From Hydractinia symbiolongicarpus (taxonomy: Eukaryota > Cnidaria > Hydrozoa > Anthoathecata > Hydractiniidae), in assembly GCF_029227915.1 (NCBI RefSeq), contig NC_079881.1, positions 6,200,001-6,264,000 of the forward strand: a DNA stretch of 64,000 nt, in the 5' to 3' direction. Shown here piece by piece: positions 49,626 through 64,000 of the stretch (positions are counted from its first letter, which is position 1; the number at the start of each line of letters is the position of its first letter). Below the pieces are notes generated by a model. It made no database searches, was not told where the DNA came from, and saw nothing but the letters and a program-made list of their open reading frames with translations. A program made the translations under genes and the position numbers.

Positions 49626-52600
49626 GTAAGTAGAAGAAATTCAATACGACACGAATATAAGAATGTATAAAAAAATTAAATAGAAATGGAAAATAAAGAA
49701 TAAAAAACAACTAAAAAAAATAAAAATAGAAAACTGACAAATTGGTTATAAATCAACCAAAATTTCCCAAAAAACCAATTTCCCTTATATAGAAATAATG
49801 ACCATTTTTAACACATCCTGCATTTATTAATGGAGGCTTCGTTACCATAGAAACATTCAAAATGGTCAGGTTTGGATTAAGTCATTACTTTTATTAAGCT
49901 CCGAAGTTTTTTTGTTGTCAGGAATTTTTTGCAGGAAGTGAATTTGCAACCTCGTCCCCAGCTTTGCGCATGATCAGACACAAAGAGATGCGTCACTCAT
50001 TCATCCCTTCTTTCATTTAAGAGCTTACAGGAAAAACTGGGTTTTTTCGGAATTATAGTTAGGATCTAAGAATATCATAAAATTTATTCCTGCAGTTAAC
50101 TGTGAAGTATTTGATCTGCCTAAGTTTGTTTAAAATGACATACAACGAACTCTTATAATCCCAATCTCGTAAGAATATTTAAAAATGAGATTAGGCAAAA
50201 AAATAAGCTCTATGCATTCCTTCGTTGATGTAAAAAAAGTTTCTCTCAAGTTTTATTTGTCTGTCTGTCAGTTGCGTAGGGTTGCTTTCAACAGCCCCTT
50301 AGGGGTGATTTTTCAGATCTTTTAATGTTAGCTGTTTTAAGAATATGCTATGAATATACCATAGGATGGTTTTTGTCCAAAAGTTAAAAATATTCATGTT
50401 GAAACAAAAAAACACTATTTTATATGAAAAAAACGTGGTTGTTTTTTCTTTAACCGTTAAGCGAGTTTTGTTACTGCTTATAATAGCTTCCTCCTGTGAA
50501 TCAGCTGACTTATTGTACGCATCAATTTGAATTTTTTTCATAAGAGAATGTTCATTTTTTTTTAATATTATTATATTGCCACGGCAACAAATTCACAAAA
50601 GCGTGACAGTACTGAGACAAGATTAAATAAAGTTGTGCATACATACTAGATGAGCTTGCTGCAAAAAATCACGTGGTGGTACAGAAGGTATTTAATGCAA
50701 CAAACTTGATGCATCAACAGAAGGGCGTCATCACCCTTTAATGGCGTCCTTTAAAAAACTGTGAAACTGTGAAAAAAACTGTACATGAACAAAACTTCGA
50801 AAAAACCCCTGGTATATTCTTATTTTTTCGACTTAAAAAGACCTAAAAGGTACTTAAGGGTCATTGAATAATATTACTCAAAACACCCACTCCCCTTTCT
50901 TACGTAATATTTCGAATCTTAAGACCATCTGTTCATTTCCTATAGTACCAAAAACCTTCATGTAACAAATAGCCAGGCAAACTAGTGCTCTAATATGAGA
51001 AAGACGTATAACTAGGCTATTTATTTAGCACACAAGATGACATTTTTGGTACTTCTGCGTAATTCCAGAAGCAAAAAACAAAATTGAAAAATTTAGGTTA
51101 TAATTGGGTTTTCATAGCTCACAGTTTACAAAATTCTATGTTACATAACAAAAGAGCTCATATAAAAACGTTAATTATAAAAGGTAACAACTTTTTTTCC
51201 AGGACCTTTCTGACACTCAAAAGTTAAAAAATGGTCACAATTTTTAATTCTTGATGGCAAATGGCTGCTTATAATCAGCTGCTCCTGTTGGTTCGCGCGC
51301 CTTTTTTTTATAAAAAAGCAGAAAATCTGACCTTAGAGCCCTTTTCAGTCTAATTGGTACCTATTCAGCAAAATAGAATTCAGCTTCATTTTGTTCATAT
51401 TTTATGGAATTTTTTTCAAAGTTTTCTGTAATTCATGAGAAACTTGTGTGATTTTGTTGTTGACGCTGCTGTATAACAGCGTTCATTAATAATTACGTTA
51501 ATGTCATATCTTTTTATAATTATGTGAGAGAAGAAAAAAAAGTGAATCATATCCTAGATTGTTCTTATTTTTAGGGAAATTCAAATCTAGTTTGTTCTCA
51601 ATTTTAGGACCAATGATTTAGGCCTAGAGCTGTTCTTTATTTTTCGGCACAATCTGAGTTCTCATAAAATTGTTCTTACAAGCAAAGAGCGTGTACATGG
51701 TCAAGCTAATTATTGTTTTTACTTGATGAAACATGAAGTTTGTTCTAAAATTTATTTTTATTCTAAAATCACTAGAACAAACCCAAAAATCATTAACTTT
51801 GTGTTTTGGAGCAATGAACCAATCACCCCGTTCTCATTTGTTTTGTTTTCTTTTGAACGCTGAAATCGTGAATTGAATCAAACAAAGATCTCACAAATAT
51901 ATTTTAATTCTGTTCGTCTTCAGAAAATTTTATGTTATAAGTGGGATGGTGTATTTTCTGCTAACTATCAGATGTATTCTAATATATAAATTATTAAAAA
52001 AAAGAAGAAGAAAAATATAATAATAAAAGGAGTTCCATCTCTTTCATTTTTTTCCATTTATTTGCTGAATAAGAGAAGTGTTTCCTTCTCGGACAAGTGA
52101 TTCATTACTTATAAATATGGAGTGCGGTTATTAAAGTGGGAACCACCTTTGCGGGGTGTCCTTTCGTGTAAATCTTTTATCATTACTGAAACACCCATAC
52201 ACACTCAATATATTTTTAATTGAATCAGGAGGGTTAGAAAAAAAATAATTATTTTGATATTATCATTCACAAAGAAAAATATTGCATCTTTTTTTAATGG
52301 AGTACTAAACTCTAGCTTGCTAGAAAAGTTCTTAACGGTAGGTAGTCATGTTGTTTCCTTCTTGTGTTCTTTTTTCGAGTATAAGTTTGGTGCTTATAAA
52401 CTCAATTTTCGAGTTAAAATGATGGGAGAAAAATTAAATATCTAATTTTTTTGTAAATCTTTTTTTTTACATAAAAAAAAAGATTTAAATGAAGCTGGAC
52501 CGCACAGAAACCTTATTGAATAGCTTTTAAAATACAACAAAATGCGTCGTATTATTCTATGTAGTTTGCCAAGTTCTATAGTCATATATTTTCCAAGAAT

Positions 52601-53913
52601 GTTTTCAAGTAAAAAGGCATTTTAGCATGTTTGCGAAAATTAGGGTTATTCAAGTCTTAAATCAATTTTTTGGCTCTTATAGATAGTCAAGGGCAGTTAA
52701 GAAACAAGCTCTGTAAATGTTGAAATAACATATCGGTGTTTTCTTTGAACACAGTTTTTTATCTGCGCATGCGTGGACAACGTGTTTTGTCATATTTATC
52801 TTGAAACGTGTGATCATTAATAAAAACCACTTTCATAAAAAATTCAAATTCTTCTGGTTGTGTGAGATTACGAAAGAATTTTCACATATACACTTTATTC
52901 AAGCGATTCGTTTGTTCTGAATTATTTATATGTTAATATTTAAACTATTTTTTACCCTTAGTGACCCCCCTTTAAATATTTAATATTTTTTTGTCACTTT
53001 AGTAGAAAAAAGTAGAGAAGAAAACATTAAAATTTAAATATTCTATTTTCTTCTTCTTCCAAATGAAAAGTCTGAATTTTGCACATTGTGAACTTAAGTG
53101 ATAAAAATAATTTTTATATAATTTGAAAATGGAAATGGTACAAGGACACTAATTCTGTTTCTTCTTTTCTTCTTCTCTTCTTGCGTAGAAGTGATGTTAC
53201 GTTTTTCTTTATCGTTGTGAAATTAACGTAACCGGTAAGAAAAGAAGTTTCATGAACGAAAAAGAAAATGAAAAAGAGGAGGTAAAGATGCAAAGTAAGG
53301 AATTAATATAAAATTGAGTGTACGACGAATTTGAGCAGGAAGATGTTTTTAATATGTATACTGTGTGAAATAAATTGTGTGTTCTCTGTAAGAATTTCTT
53401 ATGAAGGGAACTTGTGTTTCTTAGAATGTTAGAATACAACTTCGTCCTTAGGACCTTTGCTACGCCTGAAAGAACGTTGATTGGTTAAAATAAGAATTTG
53501 GTAAATAGTTTGTCAACAGTGTTCTATAGAATAACTGGAATGCACAGTAGTAGATTTTTGTCCTTTTTTTAAGGAAAAGACACGCTTTGTCAGCTCGTGT
53601 GTAATATAGAACGCACTAACTGACTCGTCCCCAGGCTTTTTTGCCGCTAACAAATAAGAAAGACATTTTACATTTTGTATCAACATGTATCTTTTTCTAC
53701 ATTTACAGGTTACAGAATTTCTCCAATTTTTTAAAATTTCTATTTCCACCAAAAAACCCAAAGTACACTGAATTTTCATAGAGTAATTTAAATTTATCAC
53801 TTCCACGTGCAAGTTTACTACGAAATCGATGCTGCTACTGCTGCGAATTTTTTATTTCGTTATTTTTACTTCTAGAGTTAAAGAATTTGTATTAATCAAT
53901 CACTAAAGACAAA
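49626..53913. other. Region upstream of FOXJ1, no supportable gene
   Basis: AT-rich. Half copies of the foldback family occur at about 49949-49963 (CAACCTCGTCCCCAG) and 53621-53632 (GACTCGTCCCCAG). The FOXJ1 promoter and 5' UTR should lie in the last few hundred bases. Confidence 0.5.
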
Positions 53914-56830
<2,917 letters not shown>

Positions 56831-57050
56831 AGGAAAAATTCTTACGAAAAGAAATTGAGGTTATTATATGACTATTTAGTCTTATATCAAGTTGCTTCTC
56901 GCGAGCTATTTATTTATACATAATTAGTAGTATTTGAAGAATAACGTCTCACAATTTGTTAGCGGTTTATGAAAGAAAATATTCTTTACTCTCTTTACAC
57001 ATAGAAAATCGTTTAATCTAATATTTTAAAGTTTTAGATTGTTTTTTGCA

Positions 57051-57056
57051 AATAAA
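57051..57056 (+). other. Likely polyadenylation signal of FOXJ1
   Basis: AATAAA about 220 nt after the FOXJ1 stop codon. Confidence 0.5.
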
Positions 57057-57913
57057 TCCCTGATGTATTTACCTTGCGTCTTCGTAGGAATGTTCTTTGC
57101 AGTTTCATACGTGTTTGAATGTTAAGCTAGTCATATATCTTGTTCTTTCATCAAAAGTTTTATAATGGTTTTTGGTACTGGAGATTCTAACGTTTAGCTT
57201 TTTAATCGAATTGTTTTACTTTCCAACTACGTCATTTCTTCAAGCTGAAAGCAATGACGCGCTAAATGATTAAAAATTGTTTTCTATTGTAAAAATGTAT
57301 ATTATTTTAACTTATTTTACGTAAATGTAAAAAGTACTGGGTACAAGGTTTCACCTTGGTTATGTTTATAACAGATTTTGTTTAATCTACTTGTTCTTCT
57401 GATGCAGTGGAAGATTACACGAGTGAGAAAACGCTAAGATCTTTCTTACCGCAGACAATAAACAGATGTGTCCTTTGATTATTACTTGGTTGTTTCAGCT
57501 TTCTTAATAAGAAAAAATATTTTGTTTGAACATTCCGTATTATCCTTCGCGTTAGAAGATCGTGGAGAAAGTTTCTAGAGTAGTAAATTTGGTAATATCA
57601 TGGACGTTTTGATAAGATTGAATTGATACAGCCAGAAATAAGTTTCTTCAATGAACATTTGCAGCCTTTCCATTTGGAAAGTTAAACAAGAAAAGTTATT
57701 TGTTGGAACGACAATGTTTTTTATGGAGATAAATTTTACCGAAAGAAATTATTGCGAAACGATTTTGACCCTCATTCAAAAAAATCCCCTTTTTAAAGCA
57801 AATCGCAAAAATAAGTTTCGCTAATGTAGACACTGCCTAAGATGATAATCTCCAAAGTAAAACACTGTTAAAAATTAGCCTACGAACGGAGGTTTTTGCA
57901 TATGCAGTGAGAC

Positions 57914-58013
57914 AACAACCTCGTCCCCAGGGCATCTTGTATCTTTTCAACATGTTCGTATCGCCGTCCCAGGGTCAGAAAAGATACAAGATGCCCTGGG
58001 GACGAGGTTGGTG
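57914..58013. repeat. Long near-perfect foldback element, CCTCGTCCCCAG family
   Basis: The left arm starts ACAACCTCGTCCCCAGGGCA and continues TCTTGTATCTTTT. The right arm is its near-perfect complement AAAAGATACAAGATGCCCTG followed by GGGACGAGGTTGGT. A spacer of about 30 nt with GTTCGTATCGCCG lies between. Confidence 0.88.
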
Positions 58014-58084
58014 AGACATATTTTCAACGTAGCCATCTTATATCTTTTCTGATGTGAAAAGAGACAACAGGCACTGATAACGAG

Positions 58085-58640
58085 GCAGAAATTTTCGCGA
58101 GGATAAAAAATTGCGAAATTTCGCGAAGTTAATTTTTGCGAATTCTATTTCTGAAGCAGAAATTTTACAAAACAATCTTTCGCGAATTTTCCAAAATTTT
58201 CATTTTTGGGAACAAAAACTTTAGCGAAAACAATCAAATATTGTATAGAAAAAGTTAACCAAAATTCTCACTCTTCTCTTCGTTTTTGGTCTTGAACTTT
58301 GAAATTTCTAATACAAAGATATTCATACCCTTCCGTTTTTCCAATTTTAGCTGATTTCCCCACATTGAGTCGGCTTTGGAGCCATTTTTAGAGTTAGAGT
58401 TTTAGAGCCATTTTTTTCCGGTTGATAATTTTTTTCGTTGTGATTCTATTATTTCTACCCTTCTACCCTCGGAACCCTCGTTATTTAAGTGTTTTCGGCT
58501 TTTAAAACTTGGAAAAAACTTTCGCGATTTTTTGGAAAAATTGATTTTTCGCGAAAATAACTTTTGCGAATTTCAGGTTAAACTTCTTATCGGGCAGGAA
58601 TTTTCGCGAAAAGGGGACAAAATCGCAAAAAACTTTTTGG
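58085..58640. mobile_element. TTTCGCGAA-rich palindromic element
   Basis: Many copies of TCGCGAA or TTTCGCGA cluster at both sides: AAATTTTCGCGAGG and AAATTTCGCGAAG near 58090-58130, and TTTTTCGCGAAAATAAC and GAATTTTCGCGAAAAG near 58545-58616, in inverted arrangement. Related stretches occur at about 9025-9050 and 33845-33885. It looks like a nonautonomous inverted-repeat element without coding capacity. Confidence 0.55.
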
Positions 58641-59122
58641 TTAGAAAGGTGAGTTTTGTTTTTTATATTTTGAGAAAAATGTTACCCACAACAGAAGCCT
58701 TAAAAAGAGAATGGGCTTAAACGAAGGTGGACTTATACACGGGAAACATAACATCCATTTGGAAAATCTAAATAAATTAGAAACTAGAACCATCTTTTAA
58801 AACGCCTTAGGGAGAAATAAAAAATTTGTTCAAAATAAAAGATTTTTCTTTTTGATTTCAACGAAGCATTAATGACCAAGATATTTTGATGTCTTTCTAC
58901 TATATTATATAATAGAAAGAAATCTCATGCGACGCTATTGATAAATCTTTTAAATCGTGTGCACTGAATTTGACAATGAAAGAATCAGAGAAGACAATGT
59001 TGCTTCAAAAGCGATCACATCCAGAAAGAAAAATTTGTATTTCATTTGTCCATGCTTAGTGCAAGAGCTGAAAATTCATTTCTTTTTGTGATAAATGATA
59101 AAAAATTTCTGAGATATTATTC

Positions 59123-59184
59123 AGAAGAAGAAGAAGAAGAAGAAGAAGAAGAAGAAGAAGAAGAAGAAGAAGAAGAAGAAGAAG

Positions 59185-59214
<30 letters not shown>
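59123..59214. repeat. GAA trinucleotide microsatellite
   Basis: About 30 uninterrupted GAA/AGA triplets. They translate to a poly-Glu frame on the plus strand, which is an artefact of the repeat. Confidence 0.95.
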
Positions 59215-59216
<2 letters not shown>

Positions 59217-61837
59217 GTTTTAGAGAAAAGATCAATAAAAGAATAAGATATCTTTTACGTTCTTTTATAGACTTTGTGCTCTACAAGAAGTTTGTCTTAT
59301 ATTTCATTTATAGACTTTTCCCTTTTTCACAAACGTTTTTCAAACCACAATTTCTCACATCCTATTGTTATATATTTTAGTATATACAAGAAATTTACTA
59401 TGAAATATAGAAGAAATAAAACCCAGACACCTGGGTATAACTTTTGTGTACGATGTTCTCCAGCGCAGAAGCTTTGTGCAGAGGTTTTTAAAAAAAAACA
59501 CTTTATTATGAAATGTAAAAATTTTAATTAATTTCTGCGATGGAGAAAACCTTTTTCATCTTTGAAAAGAAGAAGATTTTTGTGTCTTGATGAAATTCAA
59601 TCTTAAACATGTCGGCAAAGTTTTATTGGAACAGCGAAAAAGACAATCGGAAAATATTATACTGGTAGGGATTTATTATTTTTTCTTTAAATTCACGTAC
59701 TTTTATTAACATTACACTTTTAAAAACAACAAATAATTTTTGTAGCATTTAACAAGGCCACTCTCTCAAGTTGTTTGTTTAGCCAATAAACGATTTTTAA
59801 TTAGCCGCGTTTACAACAATGTTTGGCTTTGTAATAAAGAAAATACACTACAATATCCCGGGGACATTAGTTCCATCTTTTAATTCCTATAAAGCAGACT
59901 GGTAGCAAGCAAATTTTTTTGTTTTCTTTTTTATGGTGAATGATCTAGAATCAGCTATTCTTACTACTGTTTTTTTAAAAAAAATCATTACCCCCACCCC
60001 CTCTCCCCTTTTCCCGACTTTTTCAGGCTTGTAAATTGAAAAATCATATCGTTGGAATATTTCGAAAATTATCAACTACTGGCGAGGAGGAAAAGGGAAG
60101 CAAAAGTTTATATACTCGATAACTTATTTTTATAATACAATGCACGAAAAAATAAATTTAAGAAATCTTAACGTTAATAGATGCAGCGGAATGCTTTGTG
60201 AAGTTCAGATATTTTTCTGAGGATATTCATACACAAAACAAAAATAAAAACAAAAATTAAATAAATATAAATCAAATAAAGAAATAGAAGAAAATAAAAA
60301 AATAAAATAAAATAAAAAGAATTAGAAGAATTAGAAGAGTTATATTGAGAAACAAAACATTTTATCAACACGCATTCATTTACGGTTAAAAATTCAAGAA
60401 AATTATTTTAAAACTTTTTTAGAGACAATGACTGAATGGCAGCAAATTTCAGAGCATAGTAGACGCTCGTATTTTAACCAACCAACCAAACAACCCAGAC
60501 CTTATTGTTTTGATATTTTGCGGTTCAGCCTTGATAAATCATGCAATGCCGTTTAAAACAGGCGCATAATTCAAGGGGTACCTACCTACCTGACAACGTG
60601 TTTGGGTCCACACAACTCTCTCTAATTTTGTGTGAAGTAAGGAGAGAGACTCTATGGGCAAAAGGATATTACATTCACATTGTGAACTAGTCAAAGTTCA
60701 CCAATCAGTGCTTTTAGCAGACTTAGAATTAGCCACAGGGCTTTTTGCTTTCTTGATTAATCAACGGCTCGAGGGTCATAGGACCCTGAGGACGAAGATT
60801 TTATTTTGTTAAATCGAAAACTCTTAAAGAGTGCCAGTTGCTGCTGACGTCAGCATAACCATTTTTTCACGCTCCCGAGCTCGGAGTGTCCCCGACATGA
60901 TTATTCCGTATTGCGGGCGTGTCAAAACGTGGGACTAGTTCTTGTTCTATAGCTAGCCAATATTTTTATGCTAAGTATACTCAAATATACGATGTCTGCT
61001 TCGTCACTTTTGGAGGGGAATTTTTTAGGGCCCCCGAAAGCCCGGTCAGACTAGGGTAAAATCTTTTGTTTACAGCAGCTGTCATATTACATTTGTTAAT
61101 TTCATTTCGCACGTTAGAAAGTTTTCACACAATGGAAGTCGATCTCATCAACCTCGTTCCCAGAGCATTTTGCTTTGTTGATGAAGTTTATAGTGGCACC
61201 GTAATAACGGCTTATGAGACACAAGACTCAGAGGACAGGGTTGCGATTTCAGCTCTGAAGCAAAAAGCGTTTAAGTTTTGTCCTCTATAGCGAATAATGC
61301 AGCTAAATAAAGACAACTTGTAGGCTCCATTGCTGTGACCTCTTAAGAAGCAGGTGGTCAGAAAAAATAAAGTTGAAAATAGGATTAAAAAACTAGATGG
61401 GATCCAGGAAATTATAATGTTAAATAGAGAAAAACATTGCAAAAATTTTAGGTACCGAGCAAGTCAACCAACCAGGTAGTTAGCAACAACAAAAACAACA
61501 AAACTTCATTTAGGTAATAATGGTCTTAGGAGGCGCTACAGCGAAATATTTCGCCGCTAAAAAGTAAGAACTGTTTCCACTTTTCGGCGAAGCGAGTTTT
61601 ATGAAGCAAAATAAAAACAATTAAAACTGAGTATGCTCAGGATACATTTCGCTGACGGATTCGCCATCCAATTCGCTTCGTGAAAATCCTCCTTTACGGA
61701 TAACGTTAGACATGGAACAAAAGTTGTTTTGACAGAAATAGAAAAGGGAAAATGATTTATTTTTTACTCCATATTTTTGTTTCTTCTCGGACTGAAATTT
61801 TATTTAAAAGTTTTTTAAATTAAAGTTTTGTTTTTCC

Positions 61838-61908
61838 TGCGCGCGCAGAAATGGAGGTAACTTTCCGCTTAGTTTATTTACATTTTTACCTCCATTTCTG
61901 CGCGCGCA
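61838..61908. repeat. Perfect 23-bp inverted repeat with GCGCGC tips
   Basis: TGCGCGCGCAGAAATGGAGG plus TAA at 61838-61860 is exactly inverted at 61886-61908 around a 25-nt loop. The arms themselves end in the self-complementary TGCGCGCGCA. Confidence 0.85.
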
Positions 61909-63132
61909 TCGGGCATTACGTAATCACTTAGATGCGTGCGCAAGTAAATATCGGGACTGTGATTCTATGTAGCTTTCATTTAAGAAGTGCTTAAATGGCT
62001 CATTCGCGAAGCTGCATTATTTTCAGCGTTTTCTTTTCTTGAAGAAGTCAACCTCGTTTCCAGGACTTTTTCGTTAGCTAAGATGTTTGCTTAGAGCAGG
62101 TAGGCCAATTTTATTCCAGCTGTGACCGAAAATATGTCTGTGGTCTGTATTTATCGGTTTAAGAAATTTTTATGGGCGTTTAAAATACTATGCTTTATAT
62201 GGTAATGGAAATTTTCTTCTAAATAAAAAATCTCTTGAAGTTTATATCCGCCCTTTAGAACAAGATAGTAATGAAAAAAACGATTTTCGGAGTTAAAAAA
62301 TAAAAAGAGTGAACACACGTTTTGACGTCAAGCTTGACATGAGATTTTCAAAACATATTGCATTATTTACTGAAATCCTACGTCATGTAGAAAAAAAAAT
62401 CACATTTTTCTTTTAAAACTCTATTAATCTTTATAATTTTTTAATTTATATTTTTAATTCACTGTCACGATATTCCGTTGACCTTTGTTGTCTTTATTTC
62501 AACCGTCTCGAATTTTATAAAATTTGTCCCGGCCCAGAAGAATCTTCTTTTCAGGGACACACATACTTGCATCCCCAGCTCTACTAGAACCTACTGATTA
62601 TTTTACACTAAGCTCTTCGCAGGTTATTCGCCTCTTTACCATGTAACATTTGCTGGCTTAAACGCAAATAATATGACATTTACGACCAACGGCTTTACAT
62701 CTGGAAATTGTGCGCTAGGGACAAGATTATAGTCTTGTGTCGTTTGTTAAAAATCGTCTAGCTCTTTAAACAAAAGAATCGTCAAAACTTCTTTGAAATG
62801 TCAGTGTTGCTGACAAAGTAGTAAGTATGTTGAAAAAACGCGGGAATACACCAGACATGTGATGCCCGATTTCTCTGCCTAGTTTAGAACTTGATAGGTT
62901 AATTGTATGCAAATCTTAAACGTACCGTTACGATAGTAAAATGAATCTGCTTTTGTGATGTTGTGTGGTGAAAGATGAAATAAGTGGGAGACGAAATTGT
63001 AGAAAGGGGACTTGGGTGAGAGGGGAAGTGGTTCAGAGAGGAATTGATAGACAGGGGAATTGGGTAGTACATTTGTACATTTGATGACACAGAGATTATT
63101 TTAGCGATTAGTGGTAAAGTTTACCCAGAAAT

Positions 63133-63409
63133 TCAATTCAACAACATTACACGTGTCATTTCATCAGAATGAGGCATCTTGTTAACCCAGGGTTTCATCA
63201 CTCTCAACGCGAGCTCCTCTAAACGCTGTACAGTCATTTTTAAGCCTGTTTTGTCATCTGCATGTCTCTCGTTTTCTTCAGTAAGTTCTGTCAATTCTTT
63301 TGAAAGTCTTTTAATACAGCTTTCAAACGTGTCCATTATCAGCTCCAATTGAGAATTTGACAAGATCAACAATTCCTGTCGCGTGAATTTGTTACTGTCG
63401 CCTTTGTTT
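63133..63409 (-). CDS. Terminal coiled-coil exon of an unrecognised gene
   Basis: On the minus strand an acceptor (ATTATTTTTATAG) precedes a 277-nt block open to the TGA at 63133. It encodes about 92 residues: a short polar start (NKGDSNKFTRQELL), a leucine/glutamate heptad-rich segment containing LELIMDTFESCIKRLSKEL, then TELTEENERHADDKTGL and a tail with PWVNKMPHSDEM. The helical, coiled-coil character and clean 3' end argue for a real last exon, with the rest of the gene right of 63409 and beyond the window. I do not recognise the family. Confidence 0.6.
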
Positions 63410-64000
63410 CTATAAAAATAATTGAGTTTTACATGGAGTCTTCTTAATGATTGTGTCTTCTACAAAAGCATTTTGTATAGAAGTATCCGCTCATGCATAG
63501 CTTTATCCCTATAAACCCTACTTCCACCAACTTTTGCAATGTATTATGTTTCGCGCGCTTTTTCTCGCGCAATTAATATTTCTGCACTCAAAAAATGTGA
63601 CCATCCCTCATCATTAGACATCATAAAGGGGTTTCTGTTCTTTAATTCTCATTGTGGGGTGCCTCAAGTTCTTGCAAATCTAATTAAAAAAAATGGTCAA
63701 AGCTACTTTTTCTCATGGCAATTCGTCTTCAATTCAAAGTCGTGATTTCTTAGCTTCCAGCCCCGATGTTCAGTTGTGTCTCGCTCACAAGTTTCAGTGC
63801 TAGCCAATACGATAAACAACGTTGAAGAACCCTGGGTAATTTAAAAAAAATGTGGTTCTAACTGATGATTTTCTAATTTTTGCTGCTGGTATCAGCTTAC
63901 TTTAGCCCTCGTGCCACCCTCCGTATATATAGGAAAAGATTATATGTAATGATGGGCCTCCATTACTGCGTTAGATTTCCAGGGCTTGTTAGTTTTCTTG
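63410..64000. other. Probable intron of the minus-strand gene, window edge
   Basis: No further exon was found. The last bases (CCAGGGCTTGTTAG from about 63980) repeat the inner arm of the 34.46-kb foldback element, so another copy may straddle the window edge. Confidence 0.4.

Larger units (their letters stand above)
58641..63132. other. Gene-poor region with simple repeats and foldback halves
   Basis: No supportable gene. Besides the separately listed GAA tract and hairpin, an A-rich tract of (A)nT units lies at 60236-60320, and half copies of the foldback end are at about 61145-61158 (CAACCTCGTTCCCAG) and 62049-62062 (CAACCTCGTTTCCAG). Confidence 0.5.

Noticed and set aside
59046-59246. 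Plus-strand frame with a long poly-glutamate run
   Set aside because: It is created by the GAA microsatellite; flanking sequence has no coding features.

Overview
The window reads as nuclear DNA of an early-branching animal, most likely a cnidarian (hydrozoan-like). It is AT-rich, its genes are split into many small exons with GT-AG introns, and long stretches hold only short inverted-repeat elements and retrotransposon relics. The recognisable genes are all metazoan: TMEM94, MAP2K4 (MKK4), an intronless rhodopsin-type GPCR, mitochondrial ECHS1, NOSIP and FOXJ1. The species assignment is inference from gene content and repeat style. No operons, tRNAs, rRNAs or CRISPR arrays were seen.

Layout. 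About 0-9.7 kb (+): the 3' part of TMEM94, with introns carrying MITEs and a simple repeat. 9.7-14.8 kb: mostly non-coding, with one doubtful terminal exon and a 5'-truncated RTE-like retrotransposon tail on the minus strand. 14.8-20.4 kb (+): a complete MAP2K4 gene in 11 coding exons, including a GC-AG intron and a minisatellite that runs into a 3' splice site. 22.2-23.1 kb (+): single-exon GPCR. 24.1-28.6 kb (-): intact seven-exon ECHS1. 30.8-37.1 kb (-): a second ECHS1 copy whose first three exons are broken while its last four are clean and near-identical to the intact gene; its introns hold a CR1/L2-like reverse transcriptase relic and foldback elements. 38.7-41.4 kb: a 2.7-kb non-coding element rich in AAGACGTCTT-type palindromes. 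42.2-43.8 kb (+): three-exon NOSIP. 45.1-46.1 kb (+): phase-matched exons of an unrecognised gene, with an apparent 21-nt intron. 46.1-53.9 kb: largely empty. 53.9-57.1 kb (+): two-exon FOXJ1. 57-64 kb: repeats, then a terminal coiled-coil exon of a minus-strand gene that continues past the right edge.

The genes form no pathway cluster. They are independent housekeeping, signalling and developmental genes: ER transporter-like protein, JNK/p38 kinase kinase, receptor, mitochondrial fatty-acid and valine catabolism, ubiquitin ligase, and ciliogenesis regulator. The most distinctive content is at DNA level: a dispersed foldback family ending in CCTCGTCCCCAG, piggyBac-style TTAA/CCCT MITEs, the mosaic ECHS1 duplicate, and the splice-site-bearing minisatellite in MAP2K4.
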